The notes below the pieces were generated by a model that had not been told where the DNA came from, made no database searches, and worked only from the letters and a program-made list of their open reading frames with translations. Below, piece after piece: positions 54,024 to 62,112 of a stretch of DNA of 64,000 bases (positions within the stretch are counted from its first letter, which is position 1; every line of letters begins with the position of its first letter). Origin of the DNA: Lichenicoccus roseus (GTDB taxonomy: Bacteria > Pseudomonadota > Alphaproteobacteria > Acetobacterales > Acetobacteraceae); NCBI RefSeq assembly GCF_005844085.1, contig NZ_VCDI01000009.1:101286-165285 (forward strand). The letters run 5' to 3'. The position numbers and the translations under genes were made by a program.

Positions 54024-54614
54024 TCAGAGGCGCAGCACGACCTTGATCGGATGATGGTCCGACGGCCGGTGCGGCAGGATCTCGGAAGCGATGCATTCCA
54101 GCCCGCGCACCAGGCAGCGATCCAGCCGGATCGGCACCATGTCTGCCATCCGGTGGGTCGGGCCGCGCGGTCCGACATCCCTGAAGCCCGGCACCAGGGC
54201 GGGCCCGACCAGGTTGTAGTCGCCCAGCACCGCGGCGCGAAACGGCAGGCGCTCGGCGATCAGCCGGAGCTGGCGGCGGTTCAGCACCTGGCCGTGCGAG
54301 AGATGCACGTTGGCCACGGCGAAGTCGCGGCAGGTGATGACCTGGCAGACCCGGCGTATCAGGGTGCCCGGCTGCAGCGGCCAGATCAGCGGCGGCTCCA
54401 GGAACCGCGTCGGGCTCCAGCACGCGACGCCGTGGATGCGTCCGGGCAGCGGCGAGCGGGCGTAATAGCCGCCGATGCGGGCCGGCAGCTGGTCGATCTC
54501 GATGGTGGCCTCCTGCATCAGCATCAGGTCCGGACGCTCCGCCGCGATCAGGGCGCTGACATCGTCGATCGAGGCGCCGACCCGGCGCAGCAGGTTCCAG
54601 CTGACGATCTTCAT
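54024..54614 (-). CDS. endonuclease/exonuclease/phosphatase family protein
   Basis: 196 residues, a compact EEP-fold hydrolase. It has the expected ordered motifs: SWNLLRRV at the N-terminus (Asn), LMLMQEATI (metal-binding Glu), NVHLSHGQ (His), LGDYNLVGPA (GDxN) and RPSDHHPIKVVL at the C-terminus (SDH catalytic dyad). It may act on nucleic acid or phospho-esters; no signal peptide is evident. It starts 25 bp before the end of the AI-2E gene on the same strand and may share its transcript. Confidence 0.85.
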   Translation of the reverse strand: MKIVSWNLLRRVGASIDDVSALIAAERPDLMLMQEATIEIDQLPARIGGYYARSPLPGRIHGVACWSPTRFLEPPLIWPLQPGTLIRRVCQVITCRDFAVANVHLSHGQVLNRRQLRLIAERLPFRAAVLGDYNLVGPALVPGFRDVGPRGPTHRMADMVPIRLDRCLVRGLECIASEILPHRPSDHHPIKVVLRL

Positions 54615-54639
54615 GCGCCGATCTTCATCCCCGGAGGCT

Positions 54640-55785
54640 TCATGCGTCCGTCTGCACGCCCGACTTCAAGCCCGGCCGCGGAACCAGGCTGCCCTGCTCG
54701 GCAAGGCCGCCCGGTTCCACCATCCCGGGGGCCGTCGCCGGGCGCACGCCGTGCCGGCCGGGATCGCGGCCGTTCGCCGCGAACTCGATCACCAGCGTGT
54801 AGCCGACGCCGAGCAGCACCGGCCCGAGGAAGATGCCGAGGCCGCCGAATGCGAGCACGCCGCCCAGCACGCCCAGCACCGTCAGCAGGTAGGGCAGCTG
54901 TGCGCCGCGCGCGATGAACACCGGGCGGATGATGTGGTCGGCGCCGGAGATCGCCAGCACGCCGTAGGCGGCCAGGAAGATGCCCCAGCCGAGATGATGG
55001 CTGAGTGCCAGCCAGATCGCCGCCGGCACCCAGACCAGCGGGGCGCCGATCGGCAGCACGGCGACGAAGGCCGCGATGCCGCCGAACAGCACCGGGTTGG
55101 GAACGCCGGCGATGTAGAAGCCGACGCCGGTCAGGATGCCCTGCACGATCGCGGTGCCGAGGATGCCGTAGACGGTGCCGCGCACCGTGCTGCCGGTGAC
55201 GCCGAGCAGCCGGTCTGCGTAGGTGCCGGCGATGCGCTGGATGATGGCGGTGAGGTGGGCGCCGAGGCGCTCGCCGCCGACCCAGAAGAAGAAGGCGATG
55301 AACAGTGCCAGCACCAGCTGCAGCAGGCCGCTGGCGATCTGCACCAGCAGGTTGAGGATGCGCGCCGCGATGGTGCCGAGATAGGGCTGAGCGAACGCGC
55401 CGGCGGCGGAGAGGTCAGCCGACCACTTGGCCCAGGTGACGGCGACCTGGCGGCCGATCAGCGGCGTGTTGGCGACCCAGCGCGGCGGCTCCGGAAGATG
55501 CAGCGCCACCAGCCCCTCGACGGCATGGACGATGCCCGGCGCGTCGTCGACGCCCTCGGTGGTGACCAGGGCGAGCGGCAGCACGACGATCAGGGCGGTC
55601 ATCAGCATCATCATCGCGGCCGCGGCGTAGGGACCCGCCCGACGCGCGAGATGCCTGTAGACCGGCCAGGTGGTGAAGGTCAGTATCGCAGCCCAGAGGA
55701 TGGCGGAAAAGAACGGGTAGAGAACGATCAGGCATCCGGCGGCGATGCCGGTGATCAGCAGACCCATCATGATTCGCTCGGCCAT
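54640..55785 (-). CDS. AI-2E family transporter
   Basis: 381 residues with about eight hydrophobic segments, including ILWAAILTFTTWPVYRHLARR at the N-terminus, LLQLVLALFIAFFFWVGGERL, IAFVAVLPIGAPLVWVPAAIWL-like region, and GVLGGVLAFGGLGIFLGPVLLGVGYTLVIEF at the C-terminus. These are the hallmarks of the YhhQ/TqsA-like AI-2E family, whose members export autoinducers or small solutes or act as antiporters. The start at 55785 is chosen on AAGGA 6 nt upstream; an ATG 6 bp earlier is less well placed. The C-terminal tail of about 40 residues is unstructured. Confidence 0.88.
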   Translation of the reverse strand: MAERIMMGLLITGIAAGCLIVLYPFFSAILWAAILTFTTWPVYRHLARRAGPYAAAAMMMLMTALIVVLPLALVTTEGVDDAPGIVHAVEGLVALHLPEPPRWVANTPLIGRQVAVTWAKWSADLSAAGAFAQPYLGTIAARILNLLVQIASGLLQLVLALFIAFFFWVGGERLGAHLTAIIQRIAGTYADRLLGVTGSTVRGTVYGILGTAIVQGILTGVGFYIAGVPNPVLFGGIAAFVAVLPIGAPLVWVPAAIWLALSHHLGWGIFLAAYGVLAISGADHIIRPVFIARGAQLPYLLTVLGVLGGVLAFGGLGIFLGPVLLGVGYTLVIEFAANGRDPGRHGVRPATAPGMVEPGGLAEQGSLVPRPGLKSGVQTDA

Positions 55786-56095
55786 GCACATCCTTCGCAG
55801 CTTTCTCCCGCGATCCCCGGGCACTTCCTTCCCGGGCGACGCGGGCGCCGGATCGAGGGCCGGGACCTTCCCATTTTCCGCAAGCCGGGGCGAGAGGCGG
55901 CAGCGTTGGCATCGCACGAAAAGACGACAATGTTTTGAGATGAAAACTATTCCGTGATGCAGTAGGATGAAACACGTGCTTTAACGTGATATTGATGGAT
56001 TCGGGACCTCGCGTTCGCGGCCGGCTTCGTCCGGGGTCCGGATTTTCTGGGATACGGGGGCTTGGCGGCACCCGTGTGGGTCGGGGACAAAGATT
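55786..56095. other. 310-bp intergenic region between the AI-2E gene and the XRE regulator
   Basis: No gene of more than a few codons is convincing here. The half nearest the XRE gene is AT-richer (AATGTTTTGAGATGAAAAC, GATGAAACACGTGCTTTAACGTG) and contains a small inverted repeat, CACGT-N6-ACGTG, around 55972. It probably carries divergent promoters for the transporter and the regulator. Confidence 0.4.
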
Positions 56096-56977
56096 ATGCG
56101 ACTGAACGAGATCGGCCAGCAGCTTCGAGCCTACCGGCTCGAGTCCGGCATGCGGGCGGAGGAGATCGCTGCAAGGCTCGGTGTCTCGCGCGCGGCGCTC
56201 TATCGTTACGAGAAGGGCGAGGTGATCAAGCTCGACACCGTCCAACGGCTGGCCGAGCTGCTCAAGATCTCGCCGCTCTCGCTGCTCGGCATCGGTGTCG
56301 AGTACTACAGCCGGACGATCGGCTTCTTCGAGCGCATGCGCCAGCTCGAGGAGACCGCCGACCAGATCCTGCAGGTCGGCGAACCGCTCGCCTACCTGGT
56401 GACCTCCGATGAATACGACGCCCTGCTGGCCCAGGTGTTCGCCGAGATGGCCGAGCAGTCGGGTGCCGAGGCGCCGACCACGCGCGCGCTGTCCGAGCAG
56501 GTGCTCGGCATCATGGCGGCCCGCAAACGCGCCTACCAGCTGCGCCGCCCGAACCTCATCACCATCATTGCGGAACCGGTGCTGCAACGTTTCCTCGAGC
56601 AGGGCGTCGCCGACAGCATGCGCGTCAGCCCGACGCTTCGCGCCTATTGCCGCCGCATCGCAGCCGCCGAGGTGCAGAACATCGCCGCCATGCTCGAGAC
56701 CGAGCCGATGGGGCTGCAGTTCAGCCTGATCCCCGGCGCCGAACCGACCACCTCCTGCACGCTGCTGCGCCAGCGCGACCGTGCCTCGCTCGCGATCAAC
56801 CCGTTCCGCAGCGATGCGAGCTGCGTGAACGCCAACGGCGTGGCGCTGGTGACCAGTGCGCCCGAGGCGGTCAGCTCGCACCAGCGGGTGGCCGAGACGA
56901 TGTGGCGGGACAGCCTGAAGGGCGCCACCGCGGCGCGCCGGGTCCGGGAGCTGCTTGCGGCCCACGCCGTGCAGTGA
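56096..56977 (+). CDS. XRE family transcriptional regulator
   Basis: 293 residues. The N-terminal helix-turn-helix is LNEIGQQLRAYRLESGMRAEEIAARLGVSRAALYRYEKGEVIKLDTVQRLAELL (about 3-56). The remaining ~230 residues are an uncharacterised ligand or dimerisation domain with ISPLSLLGIGVEYYSRTIGFFERMRQLEET. It precedes the sulfurtransferase and cystathionine beta-lyase genes by 57 bp. It could be their local regulator, perhaps sensing a sulfur compound; that is inference. GGGGA about 8 nt before the ATG. Confidence 0.85.
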   Translation: MRLNEIGQQLRAYRLESGMRAEEIAARLGVSRAALYRYEKGEVIKLDTVQRLAELLKISPLSLLGIGVEYYSRTIGFFERMRQLEETADQILQVGEPLAYLVTSDEYDALLAQVFAEMAEQSGAEAPTTRALSEQVLGIMAARKRAYQLRRPNLITIIAEPVLQRFLEQGVADSMRVSPTLRAYCRRIAAAEVQNIAAMLETEPMGLQFSLIPGAEPTTSCTLLRQRDRASLAINPFRSDASCVNANGVALVTSAPEAVSSHQRVAETMWRDSLKGATAARRVRELLAAHAVQ

Positions 56978-57034
56978 TCTGCTGGGGCGGTACGACTCGC
57001 ACTCCCGCGAGGCCGCCTCCCGGGACCCGGCCGC

Positions 57035-57922
57035 ATGACCCCGCTGATCACGCCCGACGATCTGCGTGCCCTCCTCGATAAGCCATCCGGGGTCGAGACA
57101 CCCTCGCTGGTCGTCCTGGATGCCAGCGTCCTGCTGCCGGGCGAGAGCCACGATCCGCAGCAGCGTTTCCTGGATGCGCATATTCCCGGCGCCCGCCGCT
57201 TCGACATCGAGGCATTCTCCGATCCGGAGGGCGCGCTTCCGCACATGGTGCCGAGCCAGGGCCGCTTCTCGCGCCTGATCGCCGCCCTCGGGATCGGCAA
57301 CGCGACCCGCGTCGTCCTGTATGACCAGACCGGCCTGATCGGCGCTGCGCGCGCCTGGTGGCTGCTCGGCCTGTTCGGCCACGACGACGCGCAGGTGCTC
57401 GATGGCGGCCTGCAGGCCTGGCGCGCGCTGGATTATCCGCTCGAAAGCGGTGAACCGGATGCTCCCCCCGCGGCCCGTTTCACCCCCCGCCTGCGCGGCG
57501 AGCGGCTGGTGGGTCTGGGCGACATGATCCGGATCGCGTCCGGCGAGCGGACCGCGACGGTCATCGATGCGCGCAGCCGGGGCCGCTGGGCCGGCACCAC
57601 GCCGGAGCCGCGCGCCGGCCTGCCTGGTGGCCATATCCCCGGCAGCGCCAGCCTGCCGTTCACCGAATTGCTGGCCACGGACGGCCGCATGCTGCCGCCG
57701 GACGTGCTGCGCGACCGGTTCGCCGGCGCCGGCATCGAGGCCGGCGGACAGGTGGTCACCAGTTGCGGCTCCGGCCTGACCGCGTCGGTGCTGTCGCTGG
57801 CGCTGCGGGTCGCCGGCTATCCGCATGGCGCCCTGTTCGACGGGTCCTGGACGGAATGGGCCAGTCATCCAGGGCTGCCCCGTGGCGGCGTTGATGCCCA
57901 GGGCGGGAGTGCAGCGCAATGA
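57035..57922 (+). CDS. sseA: 3-mercaptopyruvate sulfurtransferase (rhodanese family)
   Basis: 295 residues with two rhodanese domains, as expected. The N-terminal non-catalytic domain has DAHIPGARRFDIEAFSDPEG and LPHMVPSQGRFSRLIAALGI. The C-terminal domain has GHIPGSASLPFTELL and the active-site CGSGLTASVL with Cys244; the CGSGxTA loop is typical of mercaptopyruvate rather than thiosulfate sulfurtransferases. It transfers sulfane sulfur from 3-mercaptopyruvate in cysteine breakdown. Its stop overlaps the metC start as ATGA. Confidence 0.92.
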   Translation: MTPLITPDDLRALLDKPSGVETPSLVVLDASVLLPGESHDPQQRFLDAHIPGARRFDIEAFSDPEGALPHMVPSQGRFSRLIAALGIGNATRVVLYDQTGLIGAARAWWLLGLFGHDDAQVLDGGLQAWRALDYPLESGEPDAPPAARFTPRLRGERLVGLGDMIRIASGERTATVIDARSRGRWAGTTPEPRAGLPGGHIPGSASLPFTELLATDGRMLPPDVLRDRFAGAGIEAGGQVVTSCGSGLTASVLSLALRVAGYPHGALFDGSWTEWASHPGLPRGGVDAQGGSAAQ

Positions 57923-59148
57923 CCAGCCCCATGCAGGTTTCCGCCGTCTGGCGCACGCTCTCGACCCGGCTGGTGCGGGCCGGGCGCAGCGATCAGGACG
58001 ATGGGGCTGCCGACGAGGCGCATGGCTTCGTCAACCCGCCGGTGTCGCGCGGCTCGACGGTGCTGTTCCCGACGTTGCGCGCGCTTCGCCAGAACGGCGC
58101 CCGCCGCTACGCGCACGAACTCACCTACGGCGCGTGCGGCACGCCGACGCAGTTCCACCTGGAACGGGCGATCGCCGAGATCGAGGGCGGCACCCACACC
58201 CAGATCGTCTCTTCCGGATCGGCCGCCTGCACCACGCCGCTGCTCGCCTTCCTGGGCGCCGGCGGACATTGCCTGATGCCGGACTGCGTCTACGGCCCGA
58301 CGCGGCGGTTCTGCGACACCATGCTGCAGCGCATGGGCGTCGAGACCACGTACTACGAGCCGATGCTGCCGGAAGCCGCCCTGCACGCGCTGATGCGGCC
58401 GAACACCCAGGTGGTGATGGCCGAGAGCCCGGGCAGCCATACCTTCGAGGTGCAGGACGTGCCGATGCTGGCACGCGTCGCGCACGAATACGGCGCCAAG
58501 CTGATCCTGGACAATACCTGGGGCCTGCACGTGTTCCAGCCGTTCGAGCATGGCGTCGATGTCTCGATCCAGGCGCTCACCAAATATGCCGGCGGCCATG
58601 CCGACCTGATCCTGGGCGCCATCACGGTGGCCGACGACAACGACTGGCAGGTGCTCCGCGACGGCGCGTTGCAGCTCGGCCAGTATGCCAGCCCGGATGA
58701 TTGCTGGCTCACGCTGCGCGGCCTGCGCACCCTCGGCGTGCGGCTCGAGCGGCAATCGGCTTCCGCGCTGGAGGTGGCGCTCTGGCTCGAGGCGCGCCCC
58801 GAGGTGCTTCGCGTGCTGCATCCGGCGCTGCCCACCGCGCCGGGCCACGAGTTCTGGGCGCGCGACTTCACCGGCGCCAGCAGCCTGTTCGGCGTGGTCT
58901 TCCGGCCCGGCTTCAGCCAGGCGGCGGTGGATGCGATGGTTGACGCGCTCGGCGTGTTCGGGATCGGCGAATCCTGGGGTGGCTACGAGAGCCTGGCGCT
59001 GCCGAGCAACCCGACCATCACCCGTACCCTGGAGAGCAGCCGGTTCGGCGGCCCGGCGATCAGGTTGCATGTCGGGCTGGAGGATACCGATGAGCTGATC
59101 GCCGATCTCGAGGGTGGTCTGGCCGTGCTGCGGGCTGCCTCGGAGTAG
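57919..59148 (+). CDS. metC: cystathionine beta-lyase
   Basis: 409 residues, PLP enzyme of the Cys/Met metabolism family. Landmarks: FVNPPVSRGSTVLFPTLRAL, YGACGTPTQFHLERAIAEIEGG, SGSAACTTPLLAFL, LILDNTWGLHVFQPFEHGVDVS, and ALTKYAGGHADLILG with the PLP-binding Lys222. SWGGYESLALPS near the C-terminus is typical of bacterial MetC. It cleaves cystathionine to homocysteine, pyruvate and ammonia. Coupled to sseA upstream, making a small sulfur amino acid unit with the XRE regulator. Confidence 0.92.
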   Translation: MTSPMQVSAVWRTLSTRLVRAGRSDQDDGAADEAHGFVNPPVSRGSTVLFPTLRALRQNGARRYAHELTYGACGTPTQFHLERAIAEIEGGTHTQIVSSGSAACTTPLLAFLGAGGHCLMPDCVYGPTRRFCDTMLQRMGVETTYYEPMLPEAALHALMRPNTQVVMAESPGSHTFEVQDVPMLARVAHEYGAKLILDNTWGLHVFQPFEHGVDVSIQALTKYAGGHADLILGAITVADDNDWQVLRDGALQLGQYASPDDCWLTLRGLRTLGVRLERQSASALEVALWLEARPEVLRVLHPALPTAPGHEFWARDFTGASSLFGVVFRPGFSQAAVDAMVDALGVFGIGESWGGYESLALPSNPTITRTLESSRFGGPAIRLHVGLEDTDELIADLEGGLAVLRAASE

Positions 59149-59227
59149 CCGCGCAACAGCCTTCCCTCTCGCCAGGACTGCTGGTAAGTCCCTGGACAAC
59201 AAGAATGAAAACGTTCCGGGGGGAGCC

Positions 59228-60847
59228 GTGTTCCATCAAGACCTGACGCCGATAGGCGGTAGCCTGCCGCTGTCCTTCCTCGTAGCCGCGCTACCGATCG
59301 CCACCGTGCTGGTCATGCTGGGCATCCTGCGCCGGCCGGCCTGGCAGGCTTCGGTGGGCGGCCTCGTCGTCGGTCTCGTCACCTCGATCGCCTTCTGGCG
59401 CATGCCGCTGTTCCTCGCCGCCGACAGTACGCTCAACGGCATGGTGTTCGCGCTCTGGCCGGTGATGTGGATCGCGTTCAACGCCCTGCTGCTCTACAAC
59501 ATCGCGGTGGTGAGCGGCCGCTTCGACGCCTTCCGCCACTGGATCATCGACAACCTGCCGGCCGACCGCCGCGTCGTGCTGGTCGTCGTGGGCTTCTGCT
59601 TCGGCGCCCTGCTGGAGGGCATCGCCGGCTTCGGCTCGACGATCGCGATCTCGTCCTCGCTGCTGATCCTGGTCGGCTGGGAACCACTCGAGGCGGTCAC
59701 CTACTCGCTGATCTTCGACACCGCGCCGGTCGCCTACGGCGCACTCGGCATTCCGGTGACGGTGCTCGGCGCGATCACCCATCTCCCGGCGGAACAGCTT
59801 GGCGCCATGATCGGCCGGCAGCTGCCGTTCCTCGCCTTCATCCTTCCCTTCTATGTCATGGGCGTGTTCGGCGGCCGTCGCTCGATCGCCGCCCTCTGGC
59901 CGCTGCTGCTCACCGCCGGAGGATCGTTCGCGCTGATCCAGTTCGGGGTGTCGAACTATCTCGACTACCGGTTGACCGACGTGTTCGCCTCGCTCGGGTC
60001 GCTCATCATCACCGTGGCGTTCCTGCGTGTCTGGCGTCCGGCGCCGGATCCCAAGTTCGCGACCCGGACCGATCTGGAGCCGACGGCAGTTTCCCTCGGC
60101 GCCGCGGCCACCCCGCGCCTCTCGCCCTGGCAGGGCTGGATTCCCTGGATCGTGGTCAGCGTGGTGGTGATCATCTGGACCCAGCTTGGCCTGTCCGCCA
60201 TCGGCCGGCAGAAGATCAACTGGCCCGGTCTCGACAACGCCGTCTACATCACGCTGTACCACAAGCCGTACGCGGCGGTCTGGACCTTCGAGCCGCTCGC
60301 CACCGGCACCGCGATCCTGTTCGCCGCGGCCGTGACCGCCCTGCTGTTCCGCGTCTCGCCCGTGCGTTTCCTCGCCTGCGCGCTGACCACCTGGCGGCAG
60401 CTGCGGATCGCGATGCTGACGGTCTCGACCATCATGGGCCTCGCCTTCCTGATGAACTTCTCGGGCATGACCTACACGCTCGGCGACGGCGTCTCGCATC
60501 TCGGCCTGTTCTTCGCGTTCGCCTCGGCCTTCCTTGGCTGGGTGGCGGTGGCGCTGTCCGGCAGCGACACCTCGGGCAACGCGCTGTTCGGCAACCTCCA
60601 GGTGGTGGCAGCCCACCAGCTCGGGCTCGACCCGGTGCTGTTCGCCGCCACCGGCTCGTCAGGCGGCGTGCTCGGCAAGATGATCTCGCCGCAGAACATA
60701 TCGACGGGCGTGTCGGTCACCCCGCTGAAGGGCCAGGAGGGCCTGGTGTTTTCCAAGACCTTCAAGCACTCGATCATCCTGACGGCCTTGCTGGGCGTGA
60801 TCGCCGTGCTGCAGCAGTTCGTCTTCCACTGGATGGTGCCGCACTAG
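59228..60847 (+). CDS. lldP: L-lactate permease (LctP/GlcA family)
   Basis: 539 residues, the normal length for the lactate permease family, with about 12-14 hydrophobic helices. Signature segments are VGFCFGALLEGIAGFGSTIAISSSLLILVGW, AYGALGIPVTVLGAITHLP, FLGWVAVALSGSDTSGNALFGNLQV and GGVLGKMISPQNISTGVSV. It imports L-lactate, D-lactate or glycolate with protons. The GTG at 59228 is preferred over an upstream in-frame start because it follows a purine-rich site and fits the family N-terminus; the true start could be a little further in. Converges with the alcohol dehydrogenase gene. Confidence 0.92.
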   Translation: MFHQDLTPIGGSLPLSFLVAALPIATVLVMLGILRRPAWQASVGGLVVGLVTSIAFWRMPLFLAADSTLNGMVFALWPVMWIAFNALLLYNIAVVSGRFDAFRHWIIDNLPADRRVVLVVVGFCFGALLEGIAGFGSTIAISSSLLILVGWEPLEAVTYSLIFDTAPVAYGALGIPVTVLGAITHLPAEQLGAMIGRQLPFLAFILPFYVMGVFGGRRSIAALWPLLLTAGGSFALIQFGVSNYLDYRLTDVFASLGSLIITVAFLRVWRPAPDPKFATRTDLEPTAVSLGAAATPRLSPWQGWIPWIVVSVVVIIWTQLGLSAIGRQKINWPGLDNAVYITLYHKPYAAVWTFEPLATGTAILFAAAVTALLFRVSPVRFLACALTTWRQLRIAMLTVSTIMGLAFLMNFSGMTYTLGDGVSHLGLFFAFASAFLGWVAVALSGSDTSGNALFGNLQVVAAHQLGLDPVLFAATGSSGGVLGKMISPQNISTGVSVTPLKGQEGLVFSKTFKHSIILTALLGVIAVLQQFVFHWMVPH

Positions 60848-60864
60848 CGACCGGTGGCGCGGCC

Positions 60865-60881
60865 GACCGGGCCTGCCGGTC
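60865..60881. terminator. hairpin between convergent lactate permease and alcohol dehydrogenase genes
   Basis: Six-base arms GACCGG/CCGGTC around GCCTG, in the 32-bp gap between convergent genes and touching the stop codon of the dehydrogenase. Probably a shared 3' end structure; no U-tract. Confidence 0.35.
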
Positions 60882-62043
60882 AGTCGCGGTCCCAGATCTC
60901 GCGATACAAGGCGACGATCGAGGCCGTATCGGGGACCAGAGGGTTGTTGCCGGGCGAGCCGGAGGCCAGGGCCTGCTCGGCCATCAGCGGCAGCAGCGCC
61001 GTCCAGCGCTCGGGATCGAGACCGTAGCGGCGCGGGCTCGGCACTTCGAGCTCGCGGTTCCTGTCCTCCAGCGCCGAGACCAGCGCCATCGCCGCATCCC
61101 GGTCAGGAGCGCCCGCGTCGACCACGCCCATGGCGCGCGCGCAGTCGGCATAGCGGGGCTCCGCCGCCGCGATCGACCAGGCAGTGACCGCCGGCAGCAG
61201 CATCGCATTCGACAAGCCGTGCGCGACATGGAAATGCGCGCCGATCGGCCGGCTCATCCCATGCACCAGCGCCACCGACGAGTTCGAGAACGCCATGCCC
61301 GCCTGCAGGGCCCCAAGCATCATCGCCTCTCGGGCACGGCGGTCGCCGGGGGTGGTGCAGGCGGTGGCGATGTTCGGCCAGATGCCGCGCATGGCGGCGA
61401 GTGCCAACGCGTCCGCGAACGGGTTGTTCTGGCGTGAGACATAGGCCTCGATGGCGTGGGTGAGGGCATCCAGGCCGGTATCGGCGGTCAGCCGCCACGG
61501 CTTGCTCAGCGTCAGCTCGTAGTCGACGATGGCCAGGCGGGGCAGGTAGGCCAGCCCGACGCAGAGCATCTTCTCCTGCGTGGCCTCGTCGGTGATGATG
61601 GTGAAGCGGGTTGCTTCCGACCCGGTGCCGGCGGTGGTCGGCACCGCGACCACCGGCAGCCCGGGCTGGTCCTGGACGTGCGGATGACGCAGGGCGCGCG
61701 GCGAGGTGTCGTGCAGAGCCAGCACGGCCACCATCTTCGCGGTGTCGATCGGGCTGCCGCCACCGAGTCCGATGACGCAGTCATGCTGGCCACCGCGCAA
61801 CACCGCCACGGCTGCTTCCACCGAGGCGACGGTGGGATCCGGCACCACCCCGTCGAAGACGCGAGCCGACACTCCGGCGGCGTCGAGAACTGACAGCACG
61901 CGGTCGAGCACACCGCTGGACGCCATGAACGGATCGGTCACGATCAGGGGCGTGCGCAGGCCGATCTGGCGCAGCGCGTCCGGCAGGCCATCGATGGAGC
62001 CGCCGCCGACGCGCAGCGAACCCGGCAGGTAGAGCGACTTCAT
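60880..62043 (-). CDS. iron-containing alcohol dehydrogenase
   Basis: 387 residues of the group III (Fe-type) alcohol dehydrogenases. NAD-binding loop GLGGGSPIDTAK (about 92-103), VPTTAGTGSEATRFTII, and metal ligands Asp192 and His196 (LDALTHAIEAY), His261 and His275 (VHGMSRPIGAHFHVAHG). The spacing matches FucO-like enzymes. It oxidises or reduces an alcohol or diol with NAD(P) in the cytoplasm; the substrate is not visible. The ATG lies at the divergent border with no strong ribosome site. It ends 32 bp from the lactate permease gene. Confidence 0.93.
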   Translation of the reverse strand: MKSLYLPGSLRVGGGSIDGLPDALRQIGLRTPLIVTDPFMASSGVLDRVLSVLDAAGVSARVFDGVVPDPTVASVEAAVAVLRGGQHDCVIGLGGGSPIDTAKMVAVLALHDTSPRALRHPHVQDQPGLPVVAVPTTAGTGSEATRFTIITDEATQEKMLCVGLAYLPRLAIVDYELTLSKPWRLTADTGLDALTHAIEAYVSRQNNPFADALALAAMRGIWPNIATACTTPGDRRAREAMMLGALQAGMAFSNSSVALVHGMSRPIGAHFHVAHGLSNAMLLPAVTAWSIAAAEPRYADCARAMGVVDAGAPDRDAAMALVSALEDRNRELEVPSPRRYGLDPERWTALLPLMAEQALASGSPGNNPLVPDTASIVALYREIWDRD

Positions 62044-62112
62044 CGGCAGTGCCTCCGTACGTAGGTCCAGCGTAGCCGCGGCACGTCTCGACAGCCAGCG
62101 CTGGCCGGCGCC

